Below are positions 8,816 to 17,373 of a stretch of DNA of 64,000 nucleotides, piece after piece. The notes under the pieces were generated by a model. The model did not search any database. It saw nothing but the letters and a program-made list of their open reading frames with translations, and was not told the origin of the DNA. The stretch is taken from the NCBI RefSeq assembly GCF_902497855.1, contig NZ_CABVHU010000009.1, forward strand, positions 186,001 through 250,000, in the 5' to 3' direction. This DNA comes from Pseudomonas fluorescens. Its GTDB lineage: Bacteria > Pseudomonadota > Gammaproteobacteria > Pseudomonadales > Pseudomonadaceae. Both the position numbers and the translations under genes were made by a program. Each line of letters opens with the position of its first letter. Position 1 is the stretch's first letter.

Positions 8816-9607
8816 CTATTTACCTACAAAGGCAGGCGCACGTTTTTCCATCGCCGCGCGCAGGGCCTCGGCGCCATCTTGACTGCGACCACAGAGCAAA
8901 CCGGCGGCGAGTTCCGCGCTCAGTTGTTCCGGCAGGCTGCGCTGGGCGCCTTCACGCATCAGTTGCTTGGTCTGGGCAAAGGCGAAGGTCGGGCCGCTGG
9001 CCAGGCGCGCGGCCAGTTCGCCCACCACGCCCGGCAGTTGCTCATCGGCGCAGACTTCGCTGACCAGGCCGGTCGCCAGGGCGCGATCGGCACTCCAGAG
9101 TTCATCGAGGAACAGCAGGCGCTTGGCCTGCTCGGTGCCGATCAGACGTGGCAGATGCCAGCTGGCACCGGCGTCCGGCGAGTAGGCCATGCTGGTGTAA
9201 CCGGCCTTGAACCGGGCGGACTGCGCGGCAACCCGCAAGTCGCAGCACAGGGTCAAATCCATCCCGGCGCCGACGGCGGTGCCGTTGATCGCGGCAATGG
9301 TCGGCTTATCGAGGCTGTACAGGCGGCTCATCATGGCGTGGGCGGTTTCTGTCCAGCCGTAGCTTTCCAGCGCACCGCGGGCCTCGGCTTTGGCCCATTC
9401 GGCGAGGTCGGCACCGGCACAGAAACTGCGACCGGTCCCGGTCAGCACGATCACTCGCACCGCCGGATCGACGTTGTATTGGTCGAGCAAGGCGTGAAGG
9501 CTTTTGAGCGTCGGAATGTCCAGCGCGTTGCGTTGCGCGGCACGGTTGAGCGTGATCCAGGCAACACCCGCTTCGACCTGACTGAGCAGAGAAGATTGAG
9601 TAGTCAT
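8816..9607 (-). CDS. enoyl-CoA hydratase/isomerase family protein
   Basis: A 263-residue crotonase-fold enzyme. The oxyanion-hole segments RSFCAGADLAEWA and NGTAVGAGMDLTLCCDLRVAA are clear. The ATG at 9607 is preferred over the upstream in-frame ATG at 9661 because a GAGG ribosome site lies about 8 nt before it and family proteins begin here. It probably hydrates the product of the neighbouring acyl-CoA dehydrogenase. It is the first gene of the leftward ech-acd-ligase-aruI-aruH-aldehyde dehydrogenase run. Confidence 0.9.
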   Translation of the reverse strand: MTTQSSLLSQVEAGVAWITLNRAAQRNALDIPTLKSLHALLDQYNVDPAVRVIVLTGTGRSFCAGADLAEWAKAEARGALESYGWTETAHAMMSRLYSLDKPTIAAINGTAVGAGMDLTLCCDLRVAAQSARFKAGYTSMAYSPDAGASWHLPRLIGTEQAKRLLFLDELWSADRALATGLVSEVCADEQLPGVVGELAARLASGPTFAFAQTKQLMREGAQRSLPEQLSAELAAGLLCGRSQDGAEALRAAMEKRAPAFVGK

Positions 9608-9660
9608 ACGAGTCCTCGAATTGTTGTGTTTGGCATGAGGGGGGAGCGACATGGCGACCA

Positions 9661-9680
9661 TACTAAACGAGTGTTCAGTA
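9661..9680. promoter_or_regulatory. TetR/PsrA-like inverted repeat before the enoyl-CoA hydratase gene
   Basis: TACTAAAC-GAGT-GTTCAGTA is a near-perfect palindrome (7 of 8 arm bases) about 55 bp upstream of the 9607 start. The GAAC-N4-GTTT core resembles operators of fatty-acid-type TetR repressors such as PsrA. The ligand and regulator are inferred. Confidence 0.45.
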
Positions 9681-9850
9681 AGACGGCAATCCTGGGGCCA
9701 AGCAGCCTGTAACAGCCATAAAAACTATCTAACCTATTGTTTTTAAACGAAATAATTATAGATTTCGAATGTTTGCCGAAAGAGTTGTTACATCTTTGAA
9801 CAACTGGCTACGGGGGCTATGTACGGGGGCTTGAGGTCGAAGAGATCCCG

Positions 9851-9942
9851 TGTAGGAGCTGGCTTGCCAGCGAAGGCGGTCTATCAGCCAATACATGTGT
9901 CGACTGACACGCCGCCTTCGCTGGCAAGCCAGCTCCTACAGG
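9851..9942. repeat. REP/BIME inverted pair
   Basis: TGTAGGAGCTGGCTTGCCAG and its inverted partner are separated by about 45 bp. This is the common Pseudomonas REP sequence in head-to-head arrangement. A further half-copy (GCTCCTACAG) follows near 9956. Confidence 0.9.
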
Positions 9943-9977
9943 GGGGCGACCGGCTGCTCCTACAGTGTTTTGCCGGC

Positions 9978-11390
9978 TTAAACCGTTGGCAGCGTCTGCG
10001 CCATATCCGCCTGGCGCTTACGGTTCGTCAGGAAGTACGCGCCGTAGCAAATGGCGATAAAACCAAACCCCCAATACAGCGACGGACGCTGCGTCTCGTC
10101 CAGCGCCAGGAATACGAACAGCGAACAGCACAAGGCGATGCACAGCAGCGGCAGGAACGGGAACCAGGGTGCGCGGTATTTCAGATCGCTGAGCTGGCCG
10201 CCTTCCCTGATGAAGGCGCGACGGAATTTATACTGCGCCAGCGCGATCACGATCCAGGTCACGGTACCGGCCATGCCGCTGACGGCCATCAGCACCATGA
10301 ACAGGGTGTCGGCGGCCACGAAGCTGGTCAGCAGCGACACCAGGGCAAAGCACAAGGTGATGCTCAGCGCCCGCAACGGCACGCCGCGGGAACTCAAGGG
10401 CGAGAGGCTTTTGGGTGCCATGCCGGTTTTCGACATGGCCCAGAGGATCCGCGTCGAGGCATACAGGCCGGAGTTGCCCACCGAGAGAATCGCGGTGAGG
10501 ATCACGAAGTTCATCAAGTCGGCGGCGTACGGGATGCCGACCATGTCGAACACCTGCACGAACGGACTTTCCATCAAGCCGGCCTGCTGCCATGGGACGA
10601 TAGCCGACAGCACCACGATGGCCAGCACATAGAAGATCAGCACCCGGAACACCACGTTGCGCACCGCCTTGGGGATGCTCTTCTCCGGCTGGTCGGTTTC
10701 GCCGGCCGCAACGCCCATGATTTCACAGCCCTGAAAGGCATAGACCACGGTCATCATCACCGCGAACACCGCCGACAGACCGTTGGGAAACAGCGAGTCG
10801 CCGATCAGGTTGGTCATCATCGGCGCCGGGGCGCCGCTGGTCAGCGGTATCGCGCCGAAAATCACCAGTACCCCCACGACGATAAAACCGAGGATCGCCG
10901 CCACCTTGATCCCGGAGAACCAGTATTCCGCTTCACCGAAGGCGCGAGTGGCCAAGGCGTTCAGACCGAACAGCACCACCACAAACAGCGCCGACCAATA
11001 CCAGATAGGAATGTCCGGGAACCAGCGCACCATCAACATGCCCGCCGCGGTGAATTCCAGGCCGACCGTGGTCGCCCAGCTCATCCAGTACACCCAGCCG
11101 ATCATGAAACCGGTGGCGGGCCCGATGTACTTCGTGGCATGGGTCTGGAACGAGCCGGACACCGGCATCTGCACCGACAGCTCGCCGAGGCAGACCATCA
11201 CCAGGTACATCAGGAAGCCGGCCACCAGGTAAGCCAGGACCGCCCCCATCGGACCGCCCTGGTTGATGGTGACGCCCGAGCCCATGAACAGCCCGGTGCC
11301 AATCACCCCGCCCAGGGACAGCATGAAAATGTGCCGGCTTTTCAAGGCTCGGGTCAGTTGGATGCCTTTACGTTCGATAGATTCGCTCAT
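9978..11390 (-). CDS. amino acid permease, APC superfamily
   Basis: A 470-residue inner-membrane permease with about 12 hydrophobic segments. The N-terminal GGVIGTGLFMGSG is the APC signature for backbone amino-acid binding in TM1, and YLVMVCLGELSVQMPVSGSF marks the AAT subgroup. The start at 11390 is supported by AGGTGAGG directly upstream; the frame extends five codons further. It lies between aruS and the aruIH operon in the same orientation, the position of PA4981 in P. aeruginosa. Import of arginine or a related basic amino acid is inferred from context. Confidence 0.9.
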   Translation of the reverse strand: MSESIERKGIQLTRALKSRHIFMLSLGGVIGTGLFMGSGVTINQGGPMGAVLAYLVAGFLMYLVMVCLGELSVQMPVSGSFQTHATKYIGPATGFMIGWVYWMSWATTVGLEFTAAGMLMVRWFPDIPIWYWSALFVVVLFGLNALATRAFGEAEYWFSGIKVAAILGFIVVGVLVIFGAIPLTSGAPAPMMTNLIGDSLFPNGLSAVFAVMMTVVYAFQGCEIMGVAAGETDQPEKSIPKAVRNVVFRVLIFYVLAIVVLSAIVPWQQAGLMESPFVQVFDMVGIPYAADLMNFVILTAILSVGNSGLYASTRILWAMSKTGMAPKSLSPLSSRGVPLRALSITLCFALVSLLTSFVAADTLFMVLMAVSGMAGTVTWIVIALAQYKFRRAFIREGGQLSDLKYRAPWFPFLPLLCIALCCSLFVFLALDETQRPSLYWGFGFIAICYGAYFLTNRKRQADMAQTLPTV

Positions 11391-11601
11391 GACCTCACCT
11401 CTCAAGACTGGGCGAGGTGCGCGGCGGATGACAGGAGGTCATTGCGCGGGGGAAGATCAGCTTTACGGCAGTTCATTATTATTATCTCCAATAAGCTTCG
11501 AAGACCGCGTCTGGCGCGGTTGAGCCGATTATTGGAAGGCCATGTAAGTTCGCGTTGAACCTGAAGATCAAAGTTGTAAAAAGTCGTAACGATTTTGTAC
11601 G

Positions 11602-13878
11602 TCAGGCGTTCAACTCGTCCGCCAGCACCCCTTGCGAAGCCTGCAACACCCCCTGAAACTTCGGCACCAACGCGTGCACCGCCGCCGTGTCGTTGCTCAA
11701 TGCCGCCTCTTCCAGGGCTCGCAAGACCTCGGCCAAGGCGCGAAAGCCCAGCGAGTCACTGCTCCCGGCCAACCGGTGGGCCAGATGCGCAACCTCGGTA
11801 CAGTCACCGGCTTCAATGGCCTCCATAAGCGCCACGCGATGCTGGGCGATCGAGTCGCGCAGCACCCCCAGCAAGCCCTGCAGTTTCTGCTCGCCGAGCA
11901 AGCTGCGATGGGTGTGCAGCAACTGCCAGTCCATCAGTTGCCAGTCCATCGGATGAGTGTCCGGTGCCGGCTCGGGCATCGGCAGTTCACCGGCCAGTGC
12001 CTGGCGCAGGTTGTCGAGCTTCAGCGGCTTGGCGAGAATGCCCTGCATGCCGGCATCCAGGTAACCGCGAACCAGCGCCGGCTGCACGCTGGCGGTCAGG
12101 GCGAAGATCCGGCTGTGTTGATTGGGCCCCGGTGTGCTGCGGATCAGCCTGCACAGTTCGACGCCACTCATGCCCGGCAGATGCACATCGAGCAGAATCA
12201 ACTCGAAGGCCTGCCGGCGACAGCGTTCCAGGGCCTGCTCGGCATCTTCCGCGAGGCTGACCCAATGCCCGTCGCGTTCCAGCAGGCCGCTGACCACCTC
12301 GCGGTTCAGCGCCACATCTTCGACCACCAGAATGCTCAGTGCCTGAACCGGTGAAGAGGTACGCGTGACAGGGGCCGCGGCCAGGGCCGGTTGCAGGGAC
12401 AGCTCGAACCAGAAGCAACTGCCCTGCCCTTCCTGGCTGTCGACATCGATGCGCCCGCCGAGCAACTGCACCAGGTGTTTACTGATGGCCAATCCCAGCC
12501 CGGTACCGCCATAACGCAGGGCCACGTCTTCGCTGGCCTGGGTGAAGCGCTCGAAGATCTTTTCCTGCACCGACGCCGCGATGCCGATACCATTGTCGGT
12601 CACGCTGAACCGCAGGCGTTGCCCTGTGGACGGGTCGCCCGCCGCCAGTAACGCGACGTCGACGCTAATGTGTCCGGCCTCGGTGAACTTGATGGCGTTG
12701 GCCAACAGGTTGCTCAACACCTGACGTAAAAACTGCTCGGCGCCACGGCAACGATCGTCCACCTGCGGATCAACCCGACACTGCAGTTGCGTGCCATTGC
12801 TCAGCCCTCGCGGTTCCAGCAACGTCAGTACCTCATCGAGCAGTTGCCTGAGCGAGAAGTCGACCTGCTCCGGATGGCTTTCGCCCTCCTCCAGCCGGGC
12901 GAAATACAGCACTTCGTTGAGAATCGTCAGCAGACCTTCGCCGGCCTTGTACAGCGCTTCCAGGCGTTTGCCATCGCGCTCGTCGAGACTGGCGCCGCGC
13001 AGCAATTGGGCCATGCCGAGAATGCCATTGAGTGGCGTGCGCAGTTCATGGCTCATGGTGGCGAGGAAGCGCGACTTGGCGAGGTTGGCCGCTTCGGCCT
13101 CATCCTTGGCGCGCAGCAGACTGGCCGTGCGCCGCTCGACCATTTTCTGCAGTTCGTCGCGCTTGTCCTGCAGCGCCAGGCGGTCGATTTCGCGGCGGTG
13201 GATATCGCTGAGAATCGCCCGGCGCATGTCATCCAGGGCGTGAGCCACGGTATCGATTTCGTCGTCGCTGCCGGTGCTGCTTTTGTCCAGGCGCAAAGGT
13301 TCATGCCAGTCACCGTCGGCAATGCGCCGGGCAAAATCGGCCATGACCTGCAAATGCCGGGTCACCAGCCGGTAGAACAACCCCGACAGCGCCACCGCCA
13401 GGCCGCAGAGGAACACGCTCATCCATAACAGGCTGGTCAGGCCGGTGGCGTACAGCCGGCGATACACCGCGTCCAGGTCGATGCTGACTTCCAGCTCGCC
13501 CAGATGCCGCGACGGGCCGGACGGCGGCTGATAATTGAGCTGGAAACGCTCGATGCGCAAGGGGCCGGCCGGCGCGGCGCTGCCTTGCAGCAGGTCGAAA
13601 TCCGGGCTGCGCAAATGCACCCGGGCCACATCGGAAAAATCCACCAGGCCGCGCAGTTGCACATTCAACTGCTCCTGGTTGAGATCCCAGAGACTGCGTT
13701 CCAGGCTGGCCAGGTAGCCGGCACGGATCAGCTCCATGCGCGAATCGATATCGCGCATTTCACGGCGGTACTCGAAATACAGCTGCACGGTGCTGGCGAG
13801 AATGGTGAAGCACAGGCTGAACAGCAGGATGAACAGCAGCAGGCGGCGCAACAGGCCGCCGGGACTGGCGCGGCTCAT
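11602..13878 (-). CDS. aruS: hybrid sensor histidine kinase AruS-like (HK-REC-HPt)
   Basis: A 758-residue membrane kinase. TM1 is at about 11-31, a periplasmic sensor loop at about 32-147, TM2 at about 148-168, a HAMP-like linker to about 225 and a coiled coil to about 265. The phospho-acceptor is His277 (MSHELRTPLNG), the ATPase has DNGIGI and GGTGLGLAI, the receiver has Asp564 (LLDVHLPGMSG), and a C-terminal HPt domain has His701 (AHLAHRLAGSSDS). This is a complete internal phosphorelay. MDWQL is duplicated at 644-653. The start overlaps the preceding binding-protein gene by 4 bp. It presumably feeds AruR to switch on the arginine transaminase genes. Confidence 0.88.
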   Translation of the reverse strand: MSRASPGGLLRRLLLFILLFSLCFTILASTVQLYFEYRREMRDIDSRMELIRAGYLASLERSLWDLNQEQLNVQLRGLVDFSDVARVHLRSPDFDLLQGSAAPAGPLRIERFQLNYQPPSGPSRHLGELEVSIDLDAVYRRLYATGLTSLLWMSVFLCGLAVALSGLFYRLVTRHLQVMADFARRIADGDWHEPLRLDKSSTGSDDEIDTVAHALDDMRRAILSDIHRREIDRLALQDKRDELQKMVERRTASLLRAKDEAEAANLAKSRFLATMSHELRTPLNGILGMAQLLRGASLDERDGKRLEALYKAGEGLLTILNEVLYFARLEEGESHPEQVDFSLRQLLDEVLTLLEPRGLSNGTQLQCRVDPQVDDRCRGAEQFLRQVLSNLLANAIKFTEAGHISVDVALLAAGDPSTGQRLRFSVTDNGIGIAASVQEKIFERFTQASEDVALRYGGTGLGLAISKHLVQLLGGRIDVDSQEGQGSCFWFELSLQPALAAAPVTRTSSPVQALSILVVEDVALNREVVSGLLERDGHWVSLAEDAEQALERCRRQAFELILLDVHLPGMSGVELCRLIRSTPGPNQHSRIFALTASVQPALVRGYLDAGMQGILAKPLKLDNLRQALAGELPMPEPAPDTHPMDWQLMDWQLLHTHRSLLGEQKLQGLLGVLRDSIAQHRVALMEAIEAGDCTEVAHLAHRLAGSSDSLGFRALAEVLRALEEAALSNDTAAVHALVPKFQGVLQASQGVLADELNA

Positions 13879-14645
13879 GGCGCGTCCGCCGGCAGTTTGA
13901 TCATGTCGCGATAGGTGGCTTCACTTTCGTTCAACCAGCGCTCGATCTCGCCCGCGGCAACCATCCGCTGCAGCTCGGCGTCAATCGCCGGCATGCGCTC
14001 GGCCAGCGTGGAGCGGCGCGACACGGCGACCCGCAAATAGTCGACGCTCAATGAATGGGGCAACGCCTGGATGTCTGCGGCACCCGGCAGGTTTTCCACG
14101 AACAGCTGCCCGGTGCGCCGCTCATGGGTGATGAAGTCGATTCTGCCGCGGATCAGCTTGCCGAAGTTCTGTCGACTGTCCGACACCCATTCGATATTGC
14201 CGTGCCGGGCGACGAAGCGATCGAAGTCCAGGCCATAGCTTTCACCAAACAGCAGGCCGCCGCGGTAATTGCCGAGGTCTTCAAGCCGTTCGAACTTCAC
14301 CGGGTGTTGGCGGTTGAAGAACACCGCGACTTCTTCACGCAACACCGGCACCGTCGAGAAACGCATGCTCTGTTCGCGCTGCGCCGTGCTGTAGGCCAGG
14401 ACCACGTCGACCCGGCCTTCGGCGGCGTCCAGCAGGCAGCGCTTCCAGTTGCCCAGCACGACGATCTCCACCTCGTACCCCAGGTTGCCAAATAATGTCT
14501 TCACCACACTGGGCGCCAGGCCGCGCACCTGTTTGCCGTCGCTCCAGGAAATCGGCGGGTAGACCGGATAATCGCAGTAGCGAATCTTCTCTGCTCCCAC
14601 CGATGTGCCCGTCAGTGCCAGAAGTAGCCAGAGCAGTCGCCACAT
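13875..14645 (-). CDS. periplasmic substrate-binding protein, family 3-like, partner of the sensor kinase
   Basis: A 256-residue exported protein with a signal peptide (WRLLWLLLALTGTSVGA, residues 2-18), then the SBP_bac_3 pattern: IRYCDYPVYPPISWSDG, APSVVKTLFGNLGYEVEIV, GRVDVVLAYS and GRIDFITHE. There is no permease or ATPase beside it. Instead it sits between the response regulator and the kinase, with its stop overlapping the kinase start by 4 bp. This suggests a ligand-sensing accessory protein for the kinase, as TorT is for TorS, rather than a transport component. The ligand is unknown; arginine is plausible. Confidence 0.85.
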   Translation of the reverse strand: MWRLLWLLLALTGTSVGAEKIRYCDYPVYPPISWSDGKQVRGLAPSVVKTLFGNLGYEVEIVVLGNWKRCLLDAAEGRVDVVLAYSTAQREQSMRFSTVPVLREEVAVFFNRQHPVKFERLEDLGNYRGGLLFGESYGLDFDRFVARHGNIEWVSDSRQNFGKLIRGRIDFITHERRTGQLFVENLPGAADIQALPHSLSVDYLRVAVSRRSTLAERMPAIDAELQRMVAAGEIERWLNESEATYRDMIKLPADAP

Positions 14646-14650
14646 AAGGT

Positions 14651-15364
14651 TCAGGCCGCCACGCTGGCGGTGAACAGATAACCGGCGCCATGGATGGTAA
14701 TGATCAATTGCGGCTCGGCGGGGTCGTCATGCAACTTGCGCCGCAAGCGCCCGACCAGCACGTCGATGGAGCGGTCGTTGGGCACCCATTCACGGTTGCG
14801 GATCTGATCCATCAACTGATCGCGGCTCAAGGTATGCCCGCTGTTGCGCAGGAACACACTGAGCAACTGGAACTCACCATGGGTCAGCAGGGTTTCGCCA
14901 CCGGCACCATCGATCAAGCGTCGGCGATCGGTGTCCAATCCCCAGGCCGCGAACTGTTTGAGCTGACGCAGCGCCGGCGCCGGCTGCTGCAGCTGGGCAT
15001 GGCGAACCCGGCGCACCAGGTTCTTCGCCCGCGACACCAGTTCCCGTGGATTGAGGGGCTTGATCACGTAATCGTCAGCGCCGCATTCGAGGCCAACGAT
15101 GCGGTCGATTTCGTCATTGCGCCCGGTAATCAGGATGATCCCGACTTCCGAGCGTACGCGCAGCTCGCGGGTCAGGGTCAGGCCATCCTTGCCCGGAAGG
15201 CGGATGTCCAGCATCACCAGGTCGACAGTGTTGGTCGCCAGAAAGGTTTCGGCCAGCTCCGCCGTCGCGGCGCAGTGCACGTCGTAGCCTTCTTGCGAAA
15301 GATAGGCGTGAAGGAGTTCGCGAATCAGCGGATCGTCGTCGACGATCAGTACCCGAGGAGTCAT
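14651..15364 (-). CDS. aruR: OmpR-family response regulator AruR-like
   Basis: A 237-residue regulator. The receiver domain has the acidic pocket IVDDDP, phospho-acceptor Asp53 (VMLDIRLPGKDG) and the switch lysine in DDYVIKPLNPRELVSR. The C-terminal winged helix (THGEFQLL, RSIDVLVGRLRRKL, IHGAGYLF) is of the OmpR/PhoB type. The ATG at 15364 is chosen because the receiver fold begins immediately; a much longer frame upstream has no domain. It is the first gene of the regulator-binding protein-kinase operon, with 5 bp to the next gene. Confidence 0.9.
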   Translation of the reverse strand: MTPRVLIVDDDPLIRELLHAYLSQEGYDVHCAATAELAETFLATNTVDLVMLDIRLPGKDGLTLTRELRVRSEVGIILITGRNDEIDRIVGLECGADDYVIKPLNPRELVSRAKNLVRRVRHAQLQQPAPALRQLKQFAAWGLDTDRRRLIDGAGGETLLTHGEFQLLSVFLRNSGHTLSRDQLMDQIRNREWVPNDRSIDVLVGRLRRKLHDDPAEPQLIITIHGAGYLFTASVAA

Positions 15365-15456
15365 CGCTTGGTGTCCTGCATAAGCCCGAAGGGCATGTTT
15401 CTTATTAGAATGTGTCCCGTTTGAGCGGCAGAGAGTAGCTATTGCTGAACGATCGA

Positions 15457-16104
15457 TCAACAGCCCTCTGTCTGCAAACGAAAACGCTGGCGACCGCCGG
15501 CCTGCAAACCGTCGACCCAGGCTTCGCAGATCTGCACGCCCTGGCTCGGGGAAAAGGTGCCGGGGTTGAGTCCCGACTCCAGCCACAAGCCATCGAGCAG
15601 CGCGCTCAGGCTGATGGCGGCAAGGTCGGCATCGAAAGCCTCCCAGCCCTCTTGCCGGGCCAGATCGTTGAGCACCTTGCGCAATTCGCTGCGGTATTCG
15701 CCATAGGAATGCTCATGGGCGAGGTTGATCGCTTCGGCGGTCTTTACCGCGCCCCAGAACGCCAACCAGGCATCCAGCAGTTGCGGGTCCAGCAGTTCGG
15801 CGGAGAACGACGCGCGAAAAAACGCTGACAAGCGCTCGCGGGCATTGGGGGCGGCTTGCTCCATCGCGTCGCGTAACAGGCTCATGACTCGCCCGGTGAC
15901 CGCCCGATAGGCTTCGGCCACCAGCTCATCCTTGCCGGAGTAGTGATGGCTGATCAACCCGACCGACACCCCCGCTTCAGCCGAGATCTTGCGGATCGAA
16001 GCGCCCTGGAAGCCGTGGCGCTTGAGGCACACCAGCGTCGCCTCGACCAGGTTGGCCTTGCGCAACTCCGGCTCCATTCGGGAAAAGCGGGCTTCCTGGG
16101 TCAT
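15457..16104 (-). CDS. TetR family repressor, BetI-like
   Basis: A 215-residue TetR-type protein. The helix-turn-helix spans GASIRKISAEAGVSVGLISHHYSGKDEL, close to BetI, and the C-terminal part (DAWLAFWGAVKTAEAINLAHEHSYGEYRSEL) also matches the BetI-type ligand domain. The start at 16104 has AGGAGA just upstream; the frame extends 20 codons further without support. No choline genes are nearby. It may act on the aru locus or on the flanking aldolase/oxidoreductase genes. Confidence 0.85.
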   Translation of the reverse strand: MTQEARFSRMEPELRKANLVEATLVCLKRHGFQGASIRKISAEAGVSVGLISHHYSGKDELVAEAYRAVTGRVMSLLRDAMEQAAPNARERLSAFFRASFSAELLDPQLLDAWLAFWGAVKTAEAINLAHEHSYGEYRSELRKVLNDLARQEGWEAFDADLAAISLSALLDGLWLESGLNPGTFSPSQGVQICEAWVDGLQAGGRQRFRLQTEGC

Positions 16105-16178
16105 GGTGATCAATCTCCTTGGACAGTCGTTGGGCCGGTCTTTTGCAGCCACTGAGCTGAACAACTGTACAGCATCTC

Positions 16179-16281
16179 TGTAGGAGCGAGCTTGCTCGCG
16201 ATGGACTCAAGAGCGGCGCGTTTGTTCAGAAAACACGCGTTATCGTTAACGTCCATCGCGAGCAAGCTCGCTCCTACAGGG
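16179..16281. repeat. REP/BIME pair of the GAGCGAGCTTGCTCGCGATGG type
   Basis: Two inverted copies of TAGGAGCGAGCTTGCTCGCG are separated by about 60 bp, between the TetR and aldolase genes. The segment CTTAACTGACTGGCATT follows it (16295-16311) and recurs beside the REP pair at 25920-26018. Confidence 0.9.
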
Positions 16282-16342
16282 GGCACACCTTTCACTTAAC
16301 TGACTGGCATTGGAGCAAGCCCCCCGCCTCAGGGCATTGCAC

Positions 16343-17197
16343 TCAATCCCGATAACCCGGCGCCACTCGATCCGCCAACCGCAACAACGCCGCCCATGCC
16401 AACTGCATGGCACCCGGATCATTCAGCTCGCCCTCCGCCAATGGCCGACCCGGCTCGTTGAACTGGCGCTCGGTGTGCTCGCAAACGGCCGCCGGTGGCA
16501 GCACCAGTTCGCCGCAGGCCTGTGCCGCCAATTGGATCTCGCAGGCTTTTTCCAGGTAGTACATGCGTAAAAAGGCCTGGCCGACGCTTGCACCGACGGT
16601 CAACAAACCATGGTTGCGCAGCATCAACACCGTCTTGTCACCCAAGTCATCAACCAGTCGCTGCTGTTCGCCCAGATCCAGCGCCACGCCCTCATAGTCG
16701 TGGTAAGCGACCCGTTCGTAGAACTCCATGGAGATCTGATTCACCGGCAATAACCCACACTTCAACGCCGCCACCGCGCAACCGGCCCTGGTGTGGGTAT
16801 GCAACACGCACTGCGCATCTGCGCGGGCACGGTGGATGGCGCTGTGAATCACGAAGCCAGCCGGGTTGACCGGATACGGCGACGACTCCACCGCACGGCC
16901 ATCGAGGTCGATCTTGACCAGGCTGGAGGCGGTGATTTCGTCGAACATCAGCCCATAGGGGTTGATCAGGAAGTGATGCTCAGGCCCCGGCAGACGCACC
17001 GAGATGTGGGTGAAAATCAGGTCGCTCATGCGAAAGTGCGCGATCAATCGATAACAGGCCGCCAGCTCCCGGCGCAGCCGTTGTTCTGTAAAAAGTGGGT
17101 CTGTAAAAAGTGGGTCTGTAGAAAGTTGGTCCGTCACCAGTTGCTCGCTGGAAACCTGCTCGGCAGCGCCAGCCGCCGGGTGTGCGATTTCATTCAT
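16343..17197 (-). CDS. class II aldolase/adducin family protein
   Basis: A 284-residue protein with the class II aldolase zinc-site pattern: the HIS-VRLP core region, a CVLHTHTRAGCAVAA segment providing two histidines and LRNHGLLTVGAS providing another. Such enzymes cleave or decarboxylate hydroxy-keto or phosphosugar substrates with a bound divalent metal; the substrate here is unknown. Its N-terminus holds four near-identical five-residue units (VTDQL, STDPL, FTDPL, FTEQR) from a 15-bp tandem repeat at 17085-17129, outside the catalytic fold. It is divergent from the flavin oxidoreductase gene. Confidence 0.85.
   Translation of the reverse strand: MNEIAHPAAGAAEQVSSEQLVTDQLSTDPLFTDPLFTEQRLRRELAACYRLIAHFRMSDLIFTHISVRLPGPEHHFLINPYGLMFDEITASSLVKIDLDGRAVESSPYPVNPAGFVIHSAIHRARADAQCVLHTHTRAGCAVAALKCGLLPVNQISMEFYERVAYHDYEGVALDLGEQQRLVDDLGDKTVLMLRNHGLLTVGASVGQAFLRMYYLEKACEIQLAAQACGELVLPPAAVCEHTERQFNEPGRPLAEGELNDPGAMQLAWAALLRLADRVAPGYRD
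17085..17129. repeat. three 15-bp tandem units within the aldolase gene
   Basis: TCTGTAAAAAGTGGG occurs twice exactly and once as TCTGTAGAAAGTTGG, in frame, adding five residues per unit. Copy number could change by slippage without breaking the frame. Confidence 0.85.
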
Positions 17198-17265
17198 TGT
17201 TTCTGCTCTCTGGGCTGATCGTCTGCGCGAAGAAAAGGACTCGACGTCCCAATCTGTTTATCCAT

Positions 17266-17294
17266 CAGTAAAAAAACAAGTTGATTTTTTACTG
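17266..17294. promoter_or_regulatory. inverted repeat in the divergent aldolase/oxidoreductase promoter region
   Basis: Perfect 10-bp arms CAGTAAAAAA and TTTTTTACTG flank a 9-bp spacer. The site lies between two divergent catabolic genes, which suits an operator. The XRE-cupin regulator encoded at 19419 is the nearest candidate binder. Confidence 0.45.
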
Positions 17295-17373
17295 AGGGTA
17301 AATTTCTATAGCGCAATAATAAAAACGCCGAACCCCCTGTTTTCCGGCTTCGGCTCGCCTGGAGTATCGCACC

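Larger units (their letters stand above)
9608..9977. other. intergenic region with REP pair
   Basis: This 370-bp gap between the hydratase start and the permease stop holds the inverted repeat at 9661-9680, an AT-rich stretch near 9720-9800 that probably contains the promoter of the leftward operon, and a REP pair at 9851-9942. No gene was seen. Confidence 0.7.

Noticed and set aside
9819..11558. A 579-residue plus-strand ORF opposite the amino acid permease
   Set aside because: It is His/Gln/Arg-rich antisense translation of a GC-rich membrane gene that has clear APC motifs, a start site and operon context.
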